NCBI RefSeq assembly: GCF_030272615.1
Contig: NC_081410.1
Location: forward strand, 220,461,415-220,525,414
Direction of reading: 5' to 3'
Source of the DNA: Cryptomeria japonica
Taxonomy: Eukaryota; Streptophyta; Pinopsida; Cupressales; Cupressaceae
DNA length: 64,000 nt
Positions 37,131 to 48,661 of the stretch are shown here, piece by piece (position 1 is the first letter of the stretch; every line of letters begins with the position of its first letter). The notes under the pieces are model-generated. The model was not told where the DNA came from. It saw nothing but the letters and a program-made list of their open reading frames with translations, and searched no databases. Made by a program: the position numbers and the translations under genes.

Positions 37131-37600
37131 ACATTTGAAAGCTTATATTGATGTAGATTGGGCAAGAAGTGTTGATGGCAGGAAAAGTACAAGTGGTGGA
37201 CCATTTTTCCTTGGCTAAGTAATAAGTAGGATTCTATATCTTTATCAACTGCAAAAGTTGAGTACATTGCAACTACTTCATGTTGCACTTAGGTACTTTG
37301 GATGAAACAAACATTGAAGGATATTGGCATATTGTTTGATGAACATATATCAATCATGTGTGATAATACACGTGCAATCAATATTTCTAAGAACCCAGTT
37401 TTGCATTCCAGAACAAAGCATATTTCTATTCGGTATCATTTCTTGAGAGAAAAAGTAGTGGATAATGAAATAAAACTTGAATATGTATCTACAAAGAGAA
37501 ATTTACAAATATCTTTAGAAAGTCATTGTGCAAAGATGCTTTTGAGTATCTTCGACAATTGTTACAGGTTATTCCTCTTCCTAGTTTGAACTAAATATAT
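36880..37600 (+). pseudogene. Copia RNase H (degenerate)
   Basis: RNase H removes the RNA strand during reverse transcription. The region around 37145-37215 reads AYIDVDWARSVDGRKSTSGG, matching the copia YxDADWAG...RKSTSG block with the first catalytic Asp region recognisable. Further on, SIMCDNTRAINISKNPVLHS and RTKHISIRYHFLREKVVDNE (37302-37589) are the conserved C-terminal blocks. Stops at 37123 and 37217 and a shift near 37300 break the frame. Confidence 0.85.
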
Positions 37601-37872
37601 TTGGCAGTGCATTAGTCTAGGATAATTCATGCATATTTCTGTTTGGGATAATGTTTGGGGATTCCTCTTAGGGGGAGCATAGTGGTTTCTAATATTTATT
37701 TCTCTCTACCTTTGTCCTTGATGTCAAAGGGGGAGAAGTTTGAGAAGTTTGTGAGCTTGAGAAGTTTGGAAGTACATGGTTTTTCTTTCTAAGGGGGAGA
37801 AGTGTTTGAGAAGTATTTTGAACATGTTGTCGGAGAAATTGTTTGTCATTCATAAATTTTTCCATCAATGAC

Positions 37873-38046
37873 AAAGGGGGAGATTTTTGCAAATGTGAAG
37901 ATTACTGATGTTTTAGCATGATTGTCATTGATGTCAATGTACTAATTCTGTTTTCCACACTTGGTTGTTGCTCTAGATGTTCAGACTTATTACAGATATA
38001 ATCATGATATGTTAGCATATTGTTGGATATTTCTTGGTTTGGTGGT
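37873..38046 (+). repeat. Polypurine tract and truncated 3' LTR of the copia element
   Basis: A purine run (aaagggggaga, 37873-37883) precedes an LTR start at about 37885 (gcaaatgtgaagatta) that matches the 5' LTR for about 160 bases. Identity ends after tggtttggtggt near 38045; unrelated sequence follows. Confidence 0.8.
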
Positions 38047-39061
38047 GGGTAAGTGCACCAAGACGGTGAACAAAAAGGGGGGTATAAGTGACCACTTTTT
38101 TTTTTTTCCCTGAAAATAGGTAAACCTAGTAAATCTGAACTTCAGAGATATTTGAACGTGATGCACTCAAAACTAGGAGTTGAGAAAAGAATAAGAATTG
38201 TAGTACTCTGGATCTAGTTTCTAACTACTAAACTTTTTAAAAATTGGATAAGATTAAGAGGGTCAAACCTCTTACGCACGAAAAAATTGTTCCTAATTTT
38301 TTCAGAAAAACATAACATAGCAGTTTTTCGTGTGCTGCACAAAATATATAATTAGATTTAGTATTTTGAAAAACCCTTAGGTAGGATGATAGGTAAGAGT
38401 GAGATCTAGATGTTGTGTATTTTTTTGTAATTTCCCGTTGAGTATTTTTTTTAATAATTTTTTGAAGTGACCACATCCTGCAAATTTGGTACATGTTCGT
38501 GCGCTGGGCATAACTTGCATCAAAATAATAAAAATGCAAACTTTTTTTTTTAAAAGTGTATAGAATCTAGTGTAGAACAATAATATGTAATTTATTTTGA
38601 ATTTGGTCCAGTATATCAAAATTTATTAAAAAAATGGTAGACATATGTCTGTAAGCACTGTCAAGGCACTGGTAAAGAAAATAAAAGTTTACTATGCTAA
38701 TGTTGTCCAAAAATAGAAAAATTTATATGGTTAGAAAACTGAGACGACGTGTGAGATTATGGTGGTAATTTTAGAGATATCCACTTGATCATTTGCAAAC
38801 TTGATGACGACGAAGTCGAGAAATCATGTTGGAAGATAAAAAAGCATGTAAAGGGACAAAAATGGGGGGAAAATGGGCTTGCAAGTCTTAGGGTCGTTTT
38901 CCAACCCTCTTACCAAGCCAAAACCCACACGAGTTTTGAAAAACAAAAAGTACTATTTGCAGTTCTACATAACCCGTACGGGTTATGTAGAACTAAAACC
39001 ATTATTTTGCATTTCATAAATCTCATACGAGTTATGAAGACATAATAATGTATGCTTGTAA
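38047..39061. other. Unassigned stretch with a perfect palindrome
   Basis: No recognisable gene. It begins abruptly at the truncated copia LTR. The ORF at 38785-39045 (86 codons) shows no family signature. A perfect palindrome is annotated separately; related half-sites (acacgagtttt near 38930 and tacgagttatgaag near 39028) flank it. Confidence 0.5.
38961..38994. repeat. Perfect 34-bp palindrome
   Basis: The 17-base arm agttctacataacccgt is followed at once by its exact reverse complement, centred on cgtacg. There is no spacer. Confidence 0.97.
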
Positions 39062-39196
39062 ACTTAGCATTTACTACAGATATGTATAAGCATACATATA
39101 TAATATGTGTTTATGTATGTATATATGCATATCTATAGATATATATACATATACATACATACTTATATATATACATACATACATATAGATAACTAG

Positions 39197-39240
<44 letters not shown>
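39062..39240. repeat. ATAC/ATGT-rich and GT microsatellites
   Basis: Mixed tatg/taca words at 39080-39195, then an uninterrupted (GT)n at about 39200-39238, directly abutting the G2 LTR. Short ORFs here are by-products. Confidence 0.95.
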
Positions 39241-39241
<1 letters not shown>

Positions 39242-40655
39242 GATGCTCTGCAAAAAGACCCAAAGGTTAGACTGGAACCTGTAGTTGTATAACACACAAA
39301 AACACACAAGAAATAGTTAGTGTTATTCAACCAAGAACTAATCTAAGCAGGCATATCAAAAGAGATACTAAGATCATGCTAACATATTTAACAAATGACA
39401 CAAATGTAAGAAGGCATCTCCAAATGCCTCTTAACATGCTCTTAGCTCCTTCTCCTTTGTTCCTCTCCTCTCCAAGTTCCAAAATAGTGTAGCTCTTAGC
39501 AACTTTTTGCACTATGGATGCTTATGGAGATTCAAGATTGTAAATGATATTAAGCTTATGCTATGCAAGTGTAAAACAAACTAATAAAACATATTATGAA
39601 AAAGAACTAAGATTTATTTTAGTCCAAGATGACAATATATGAGTTATTTATGCTAAATGCTCTCTAAAATTCACTATAGGTTAAATGCATACAAGTTTTG
39701 AGGATCTGAATTATGAAGAAATGGGCTCTATTTATAAGAAAAATGAAGCAATGGATGGTTGAGATTGAGTAATCTCAATAAGGGTCAGGATTGAATGATT
39801 TGAGATCCATGTGAGGGCTTTCAACCCAATCCCAGGATGACAAGTGTCAATGTGAGATAGGTTGAGAGGAGAGGGAATAAGCATTAAATGCTTGACATGA
39901 TCTGAAGGTTAACTTGGAAGTTAAGGTCAAAGTTAGTTGAATGGATAAATTCTTTATTCAAAGAATAAAGTTTTTATCCAATGGATAAACTCTTGTGCAA
40001 GGCAAAAGGGATAACCATGGTCAAAGCAATAAATGCTTGAGGAGACACATGAGTGCAAGTTGAAATAACCATAAATGGTAATGTAAGAGCCATTAGTGGT
40101 TTTGGAAGACTTTGGAGGTTAAAATTGTTGAACACACAAAACATTAAATGTTTTTCAAAGAGTTTGAAGTCTTTGAGAAGTGACTCCAAGTTGCTTAGGA
40201 AAGTGACAATAATTAGGGAATGGATTAGGCTAATTAGGAAGGGGTTAGAAGAATCTAGAAGGGGATTAGATTTGCAAGTGGGTTTGGTGGGTGAGGAGAA
40301 ATAGGATTTTTAAAATAAAATTAATTTATTTCAATAAATGTGTGCAAGTTGCATTTGTAGGAAAATGCAAGTGGGGGGGGGGGGTGATAAATGAATTAAA
40401 TAAATGTTTGATTTAATTTATTTAAAAGAGGAAAAGAGGATTAAATGAAATAAATATGATTTATTTATTTAATTGATTGTGAATTTGGTTTTAATGAATT
40501 AATTAAAATAAATTGAATAATTTATTTAATTAATAAGAGAATGTTTGAAGATGAATTAATTAAATATCAATTTAATTAACTAATGGCTAGTGGATTTTTA
40601 ATCAAATAAATACAAATATTCATTTAATTAAACTGGACAGATTTATGTGACTACA
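39241..40655 (-). repeat. 3' LTR of G2 (about 1415 bp)
   Basis: On the minus strand the LTR starts TGTAGTCACATAAATCTG at 40655, right after a polypurine tract, and probably ends GCAGAGCATCA at 39241. It contains an AT-rich ttaattaa block (40310-40640), as do the other gypsy LTRs here, and a G13 run at about 40372. Predicted target copy on this side: tgtac (39236-39240). The other LTR is not in the window. Confidence 0.7.
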
Positions 40656-40670
40656 TTTGCCCCTCTTTGA
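40656..40670 (-). promoter_or_regulatory. Polypurine tract of G2
   Basis: On the minus strand tctcaaagaggggcaaa immediately precedes the LTR start, the place where plus-strand DNA synthesis is primed. Confidence 0.8.
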
Positions 40671-41224
40671 GACGGTGCGGTTTATCGCATCGTTTCAAAG
40701 AAAGAGAAAAATAGGTGCGAAGAAATATGCCCCATAGAATGTAGATTTAATGGGTGGTATGCCCCTTCGAGAGATGGATCGATTTTTTTTAAAAAATTGA
40801 GCGATCTCTCGAAAAAGAATGAAAATTGGCAGGGTGATAGAAGAGAAGAAGTTAGCAACACGAGTGAAAAATAGAAGAAATCAGAGATAAAATGGAGAAA
40901 TGGGAGGCTTAGGAAGTTCACGGGGACCACGGCGGTGAGCGGGGGAAAGTTACGATGACGACGAAGGGTTTAAATGGGGAGAAAGGGGTGAAAACAAGAT
41001 CATTTGTTACCGCGACCAGTGTGAAACTAGAGCTCTTATAGTGACGTTTGAGAGGAGCGAGCAGCAGTCAGGATGCTGGTACCTATTGCAGAGCACCGTT
41101 TCGAGTGAGTCCGTCGATTCCAGTGGCCAGACGACTACGGACCAGTGGTACGCAAATTTGAAATTTTGAATTTCATGCATTTTTGATATGTTTTTTGCTG
41201 AGTCCAAGTTTAGTTAGGACAATA

Positions 41225-41535
41225 GCGCCGAAACTATGTTTTGGCGCTTTTGTCCAATTAACTAGCGCTTTTGTGCCGCAATGACGCTATTGTGTTGTTG
41301 CTTGAGTGCTTTTGCAAATATTAGCGCTTTTGTGTGTATGTTTAAGCGTGTTTGTTTGTTAAGCGCTATTGAGGGGTGAATTGAGCGCTTTTGTTTTTAA
41401 GTAGCGCTATTGCATAGGTCTTGTAGTGCTTTTGCAATTTTAGCGCTTTTGTAGGGTTGATTAAGCACTGTTGTGATGGTTTTAGCGCTATTGTTAGGGG
41501 TTTAGTGCTATTGTTAGGGGTTTAGCGCTTTTGTT
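41225..41535. repeat. Array of AGCGCT-(A/T)TTG motifs
   Basis: About 15 copies of agcgcttttg or agcgctattg, or one-base variants (agtgcttttg, agcgtgtttg), lie in about 310 bases at irregular spacings of about 15-45 bases. The core agcgct is itself palindromic. It sits between the polypurine tract of G2 and the antisense PMD ORF, upstream of that ORF. Confidence 0.85.
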
Positions 41536-41814
41536 GAGGAAAAATAGATGCCCCAGTGTGTGTGAAAAAATATCCCGATGCCAATGATGGATGGATAGGG
41601 ATGTGAAGTGAGAGTTGTTTTGAACCATAGCAGCCCTAATGAGACTTAGGTCATTAGGATAAATGCCTGATGAAGTCTAGGTGTGCCATGATTGCTTACC
41701 TGTTGAGACCCGAAGATACTTGATCAAAGTATCTGTTGATAGTCTAGGTTTAAACTTAAGAAAGTTTGAAAACAAAACAACTGATGATGATTGATTGATG
41801 CCTATATGCAGGAG

Positions 41815-43860
41815 GATCTACGTTGTTACAGTTATGTGAGAGACATCCAACGACACAGGGGTTACGGGATCGGCTGGCAAAGGCCGTAATTGATTGCATT
41901 GCAGCGACTGGGCTGTACGATGTGATGCATATGCCCATGATTTAGATGAATCACGGTTTGATTACAGCTTTAACAGAGCACTGACACAGTGAGACTTGCA
42001 CAAGGGGAGATGACAGTGACTTTGGAGGATGTGTGGTGTATCCTTCATATTCCCATTCGGGGTGAGCTAGTCACATATGACAGATCATGGGGGAGTGTAG
42101 CAGTTCAACGATTCTTTGATGAGGACATGTTCATTGATGATGCCTCCATAGCCTGGGAGGAGATCGCGACATTGTATGAGCCATTGCCTGCAGTTTTATC
42201 TGGGATTGTGGGAGGGCTACTGTGTCCTGATAGGCGCTCGCATGGTCTGGTCATTGGATGGGGACAGGTTATAGAGCAGATGATGATGGAGGGGACTCGA
42301 TTTGCCTGGGGACCGTGTGTGTTAGCGCACATGTATCAGGAGCTGCATGAGGTAGCGTACTGTGGGAGAGGCTCGTTGGCAGTAGGAGTGACGCTGCTGC
42401 TCATTTGGGCATAGGAGCACTTACCAGTGACTCGACCAGTGAGTCTTAGATTTTGAGCTATTGATCAGCCTTATATGTTTATGTACAATGGAATGATGAG
42501 CCAGCCCCACCTGGGGAAGTTAGAGTGGTGGCGGCGGGCACTAGAGGATCTTGATGCGGTGATCTGGAGACCTTATCTAGAGTGTGAGCCATGGGAGGAT
42601 GATGCGAAGGCCTTGCCCTACATATTCATGACCCGATTCCTGATTGAGAGGACCTCCTATGATGTAGAGAGACAGGTGTCAAGCAGGGTTTTGAGGCAGT
42701 TTGGATGGCAGCAGGGATTGCCGAGAGGATCAGGAGAGTACACCAGAGTGGTCCAAAAGAGGTATGCATGGGGGCTAGTACTTCCATATGATCAGACATT
42801 GGCAGAGTTTCGAACGCTTCAAGAGAGGCCATGGGATATACGGTCGAGGGTGGTGGATGCTGGGGTGTCAGATGAGTATACACAGTATATGGCAGCTCAT
42901 CCGATTCTACAAACATCCGATCCAGCAGAGCTGATTCCTGCTTTTGAGGATGAGAGGGGATAAAGATGGAGGAGGGGAGGAGGTCGAGGATTGATAATAG
43001 GTGGAGGAGGGAGAGGAGATGGCAGGGGAGGAGGAGGAGGAGATGGTGGAGGTGGCGGATTAGGTGGCTTAGGTGGTCGGGTCCAGTTCAGAGGGAGAGG
43101 CGGATTGCCACTGTGGATATCACAGGGGTCGTTGGTGTCGGGAGGAGTTAGATTAGGTAGCTGAGGTATGGAGAGGGAGATACCGATGGACATAGGGGAG
43201 GGAGCCACTGGAGAGGCACCTATGGAGACAAGGGAGGGAGTGACAAGGGGGGTGATCCTTGGGAGCATATGCTAGCACATTTGCATACTCGACTGATAGC
43301 AGCCGAGACACGGGTAGAGGATCTGGAGGTGGAGGTTGCAGCTAGAGATGTGCAGGTGGAGGATTTGGAGATGGAGGTTGTAGCTAGGGATGTGCAGTTA
43401 TTTGCACGAGAGTTAGAGCTGACTATAGTGCTGCAGGAGAGAGATTAGGCCATGGACAGGTTGAGCCAGTTGCAGGTGAGAGTGAGGGTTTTGGAGGGAG
43501 CACAGGGACATGGCCCATCTATAGAGGCATTGGTGAGGGAGGTACGGAGAGCATGTGAGGAGGTGGCTTATTGGCGGAGCCTGTATGAGCAAGTGGTACC
43601 ATCTAGTCAGCGGGCACTAAGCTATTCACAGATGTGGTAGGCCAGATCAGAGCGATCACAGAGGATGCAGAGCAGTGGGGGTGTGATGGGTCCTCTATGG
43701 AGGGATAGATCAGGGGATGCAGGAGCTAGTGGGGGTTTGATGGGTCCTCCACGGGGAGATAGATCAGGTGGTGCAGTGACTAGTCCTAGAGCAAGGACTA
43801 GTCCTAGAGCAGGTGGTGATGGTGGTGCAGCATCTGGTCAGAGCGGCATTTGAGAGAGCT
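41815..43860 (+). pseudogene. Antisense PMD (plant mobile domain) ORF of G2
   Basis: It reads opposite to gag-pol. The start gives TLLQLCERHPTTQGLRDRLA and, after in-frame stops near 41940 and 41980 and a shift near 41990, QGEMTVTLEDVWCILHIPIR and GELVTYDR. This is the hallmark of the aminotransferase-like plant mobile domain (PMD) found in MAIN/MAIL proteins and in transposons. The domain continues to 42414, has a stop, then 42475-42963 (SQPHLGKLEWWRRALEDLDA, EPWEDDAKALPYIFMTRFLI, RQFGWQQGLPRGSGEYTRVV). A Gly/Arg-rich stretch (42965-43140) and heptad-like coiled coil (43260-43640) follow, then a Gly-rich tail. Function is unknown; host PMD proteins act in silencing and cell division. Broken here by at least three stops and one frameshift. 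Confidence 0.82.
43674..43835. repeat. Tandem repeats in the tail of the PMD ORF
   Basis: Two 54-bp units start agtgggggtgtgatgggtcc (43674) and agtgggggtttgatgggtcc (43728), followed by two 18-bp units (agtcctagagcaaggact). All unit lengths are multiples of three and keep the frame. Confidence 0.85.
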
Positions 43861-43869
43861 TTTTGCATA

Positions 43870-46400
43870 TATGTGTATTTATATTGTTATTTTGGACTAT
43901 GTCTTGGATGGCTCTTGGTAGCCGATTTTGTAGACTTCATTGTACTCTGATACATGAGATGATATATATGAGGAGATCCCATATTTTGATTATATGCATT
44001 TGATATGTATGGATGTTATGCATGATGGTGATTTTATGAGTTTATGCTTAGATGGATACGTGTATATGTATGCTTTTATGAGATGATTCCTATATGCATG
44101 TTTTAATGATGATTTATGATGTTGGATACTGACATATGCATGTAGGTTTATACATGTGTGCATGTTTTGTGGATGTAATGCTTTATGTATGTAATGCCAT
44201 GATGATGATGTATGCTTATGATGATATGGATAGGATCTTTTGTGCTTTCATGTTTGATATAATGATGAGATAATGATATGCAATGATGTTAATGCAAAGA
44301 ACGAATGATTTATGTATGGATATGCATCTAGATGTTTTTAGATGAATGTAATATGGATGAACAAATGTAAAGTACAAATGTTTATATGATGATGTCTAAA
44401 TGAATGCATACGTATAATGGATATATAAAATGGTATGAACCAATGTTTGGAGACAAATGGTTTTATGATTCTAAATGCCTAAATATGATTAAGTAAAATG
44501 ATAATGTGATGATAATGCAACTTATGGTTTTAATAACTGCACCTTAATGCAATTAAAAAGGATAATGAATGCAATGTAAATGAACCCTAAAATGAGCATA
44601 ATAAGACACTTAATAATGGATGAATGAATGCACCTTTTAACTAATGAATAGATAAATGAATGTATGCAATGATAAATGATAAAGGATGGTAAGTGAGGAT
44701 TGGTAACTGACACTGGATGAATGCATAATAAATGGTTAATACAATCAAGGACAATTTGATCATATGAATGAATCTAATCATCATGATTATGCAATGATGC
44801 AAATGATATAAGAAGACTAATGTCAATAAATTAAATTAACTATATGAAATTTAATTAAAAATGACATGAATGTACTTGATGCAAAATGCAACTAAATGTA
44901 ATGATGAGGATATGATCATGATGAATGCAAGGTATTTGAGGCTTTGCATGATGCATTGATGACGTATCAAAGTACTCGGTCGTGATTGTATCCAAGACCA
45001 GCTCAATTTTCACATAACTGATCAGATTTAAATTTGTTCACATTTGCATACAAAATCACATATATATGAATAAGTGAATGGATGGGCGATATGCAACAGA
45101 ATGCAATATATATACATATGGGATGAAATGGCGATCCATAATGCTTTATTTTTCATCATCGAGCTTTAACATGTTGGAAGAAAATACAAGCATCTTGACA
45201 TAATGATTCAAGATGACCAGAGTATTTCTTACATGGATTTGATATAGCAAGTTAATACAAACAACTTGAAATAATGGGTCAAGTTGACCAGAGTATTGCT
45301 TGCGGAACAGACAAGGATCATCTCCGTTTATGCATGACTTGGATCGTCCTCCTTGATCTTGGGTTGATCATATCTTGAGACAAAAACCTTTATCCAAATT
45401 GGATGAGGAGGAACCAAAGAAGGAGCATTGTTTTTTGTAAGCAAACAGTATATACATAAAGAATAAAGAATATGGATCCTTGGTAATGGTTCATGCTCAT
45501 ATGGTCGAGGTATACGCTATATTTAGAAAGCCATAGTGATCTATGACTGCATTTTGCATAGGATCATGTAGCTTAGTGAACTTCCCACGTAGACACCATT
45601 AGTACATGCCCCAGTACTTCATCGGAATAATGCGTAGATGATACACAAACAATGCAGTAGGAACCTAATACAGATAAACGAATGACTGTACTCATAAATC
45701 AACCAAGTATTTGATAGCTTAACACCATTTTCTTGTCAAAGAAAACATTATTTTGTCTTTGTTTTGGTAAGGAAGGATGCATCCTTGTTGAAGACAGTTT
45801 TTGAGTGTTGATGTTGATTTGTTTGGTTAATTTGGAGAAGTGATCATCGTGCGAGAATTTTTCAATGCTTGTTTGGTATCTGCTTGGATGAGTATGTACA
45901 AGGTGTTGCCCTGTTTTTGATTGATGTTTTATGATGTTTTTGGATTTTGATGATTGTTTTGAATGTTTTTGGGATTTTGCGAGATAGTTTTGAATGAAGA
46001 ACTTAATGAATCACAAAACAATGTAGAATCCACTTCCATCAATAGGTTAAGGGCATTGCCCCCAGTTTAGACATGACTATGAAAAAGCGGGATGCAAGAT
46101 GTATGAAGTACTTTCTTGATTTGCAAATCAATAACAAGCCATGACTTTGGATGGATGGATGAGTGGATGAAATGAATGTGATCGCAACAAGTCTGAAAGA
46201 TAATGTAGCCATATCCTTTACGAGTGGCGCCTGTTTGCCAGGTTTTCACCATCGCACTTACCCAAGGTGCCACCGGAGTGGTTGTTCACCATTTGGATGC
46301 ATGATATTTCTTTACTATTTTGATGTTTTTGTATTTTCTTCAGGTCATTTATCTGGATGTTTGTGGTATTTTTGCCAGTATATATGGGAGCCTGATGCTC
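43870..46400. other. Non-coding spacer between PMD ORF and integrase of G2
   Basis: No credible gene. Positions 43960-44950 are built from atgatg/aatgcaac words; 45700-46000 is T-rich; a C-run block (gcattgcccccagttt) lies at about 46051. The same succession occurs in G1 at 480-2290. The small minus-strand ORFs (44522-44826) arise from the simple sequence. Confidence 0.6.
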
Positions 46401-46419
46401 TATGCAGCTTATGTATAAA

Positions 46420-47500
46420 ACCGTTTGAGGTGCATGCTGTTGATCGGATCTGCTAGTGGTTCTCCTTCTGAAGTAGCCAACTGATATGCCCCGGACCCAA
46501 ATACAACAGTAATAACATAGGGACCTAGCCAATTTGATTCAAACTTTCCTTGATGTTCCCGGTTGGGTTGGTTACGAGGATTTTCTTGAAGAACAAGATC
46601 ACTTACCTCGAATGTACGAGGTCTAACTCAATGATTATAGCTTATGCTCATGCACTGCTGATAGGCCTTGAGGTGATTGTATGCAACTTGTCATTTCTCA
46701 TCAAGTAGCTCTAAGTCTTGGAGACGGGATACTCTGTATGCTTCATCATTGATGAGATTATGCAAGGAAACCCGTAGTGATGGGATTTCGACCTCAATAG
46801 GTAAAATAGCTTATGCACCATAGACCAATGAGTAGGGAGTTGTGCCTATAGGGGTTCGAATGCTAGTTCGATATGCCCATAGTGCTGGGTTCAATTGAAC
46901 ATGCCAATCATGACCAACATCATTGACTGTCTTCTTTAGGATCCTCAATATATTCTTGTTTGATGCTTCGGCCTGACCATTGCCTTGTGGGTAATAGGCA
47001 GTGCAAAAGCAGTGTTGGATGTGAAATTTCTCACAGAGTTCACGGACATCCTGATTCTTGAAAGGAAGACCGTTATCTGTGATAATGGACATGGGTACAC
47101 CATACCGGCAGATGATGTAATTGAGGATGAATGAGGCGATTCACTTGCTAATAACTTGGGTAAGTGGAACAACTTCGATCCACTTTGTGAAATATTCGGT
47201 GGTGGTAATAATGAATTTGTGACCATTGGATGAAGATGGATGGATTTTACCCACAAGGTCAAGGCCCCATTGACAAAAAGGACATGGTGTCGTGACTGGT
47301 TGCAATTCTTGGGCCGGTGCATGCATCAGGTCTCCATGAAATTGGCATTTCTTGCACTTTCTGACAAAGTAGTATGCATCTTTTTCCATGGATGGCCAAT
47401 AGTATCCAGTGTGCAGGAGTTTCTTGGCTAGTGATGGACTGCTTGCATGAGTTCCACAAATTCCTTCATGTATCTCTTCCAAGGCCTTTTTTATCTCATC
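46420..47500 (-). pseudogene. G2 integrase
   Basis: The zinc-binding part lies in 47141-47482: His residues in EIHEGICGTHA, then RKCKKCQFHG (the C-x2-C pair), followed by CQWGLDLVGK with the first catalytic Asp. The core continues at 46811-47092 with ITDNGLPFKNQDV (second Asp), GQAEASNKNILRIL (Glu) and NPALWAYRTSIRTP. A C-terminal GPY-type module (NWLGPYVI, then GAYQLATSEGEP) can be read at about 46450-46540. All three catalytic residues are present. Frame breaks lie near 47100-47141 and 46690-46810 (a Tyr-Gly-Ala end is followed by a stop). Confidence 0.85.
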
Positions 47501-47569
47501 TTGTTCCAGACATCAAAGGAGAGTACCATCAAGACTGCGTCGGTATAGGGTTTAAGCAATAATGGTATA

Positions 47570-48661
47570 TCAAGCAGTTTGGCGAATGAAGGTTTTATGT
47601 TGGTTATTTGATTGGTTTAGAGGAAGGGTGTGATCACGGAGATAAGTGTAGAACTCACCGTACCATGGGGATTTGGAACTGACAAGGCGACATATCATCT
47701 CAGATTCGGGGGTATCATAAGCAGGAATCCAAAGCTGTTCTACCAAGAACTCGTAGCGTGTTGAATTCTGTGGAAGATCTAGGAGAGATGCGATGGTAGC
47801 CATAGCGTCAGCAGCTCGATTATGATCTCTTGGTATCTACTCAAAGGTGATAGTAGTAAATGATGCCTTTAATTTGTCCACCATTTGTTTGTATGGCATG
47901 AGTTTGTCATCCTTGGTCTGATATTCATCTGTTGCTTGTCGAATGACCAGTTGGGAGTCGCCATATACTTGTAGTTCTTGTAATTTCCATTGTACGACTA
48001 GCCTGAGTCCTGTGATCAAGGCCTCATACTCTGCTATGTTGTTGGTACATGGAAATGTGAGCTTGTAAGACTTTGGGATGCTGTCACCTTGAGGTTTTAT
48101 AAATAGAATGCCTACCCCCGAGCCATGCCTAGTATACGAACCATCAAAGTATAGTTTCCATGGTTGTGTTGTAGTGATCATGAATATCTCTTCATCTGGA
48201 AAATTGGAAATGAGAGGATGATCACCTATGAGTGGTGCATCAGCCAACTGATCTGCAATAACTTGTCCTTTGATAGCTTTACGGTCTACATACTCGAAGT
48301 CAAATTCACTTAGAATCATCACCCATTTGGCCAAGTGGCCTGTCAATGTTGCTTTGCTGAGTAAATACTTGAGTGGATCAATCTTTGCAATGAGTTGTAC
48401 CTTGTGTGTTAACAGATAATGCCTCATTTTAGTGGCTACCAAGATTACTGCTAGGCAAGCTCGCTCAACAGGGGTATAATTGAGTTCATAGCCGACCAGT
48501 GTGCAGGAAATGTAGTAAACAGCACACTCTTTCCCTTCTGCATTGTGTTGTGCCAATAGTACACCCAATGCTATACTTGTTGCTGAGATATAGAGTAACA
48601 GAGGTCTGCTTGGATCTGGTGGGATCAACAATGGCATATTCATGAGATAATCTTTAAGCAT
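47570..48661 (-). pseudogene. G2 dual RNase H region
   Basis: The 274-residue ORF at 47837-48661 contains two RNase H modules. The first, native to Ty3-type elements, reads LLLYISATSIALGVLLAQ and YTPVERACLAVILVATKMRH; the usual first Asp (Asp-Ala-Ser) is replaced by Ser-Ala-Thr. The second has WKLYFDGSYTRHGSGVGI, NNIAEYEALITGL and LQVYGDSQLVIRQA, which supply the D-E-D residues. A second RNase H taking over catalysis is a known trait of the Tat lineage. The downstream link to integrase (47570-47803) is in another frame (MATIASLLDLPQNSTRYEFL). Confidence 0.85.

Larger units (their letters stand above)
32008..38046 (+). mobile_element. Degraded Ty1/copia retrotransposon
   Basis: Order 5' LTR (32008-33127), primer-binding site, gag, protease, integrase remnant, RT, RNase H, polypurine tract, 3' LTR remnant. 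Integrase before RT defines Ty1/copia. The element has lost most of the integrase core, contains a foreign LTR in RT, and its 3' LTR stops after about 160 bases at 38046. Stops and frame breaks run through all modules, so it is inactive. Confidence 0.88.

Noticed and set aside
38785-39045. 86-codon ORF as a host gene
   Set aside because: Contains the palindrome, has no motif or homologous frame; likely chance.
39074-39307. ORF with poly-His/Thr and Tyr-rich repeats
   Set aside because: Translation of GT and ATAC microsatellites.
42897-43268. Pro-rich 123-codon minus-strand ORF
   Set aside because: Complement of the Gly/Arg-rich part of the PMD ORF; composition alone keeps it open.
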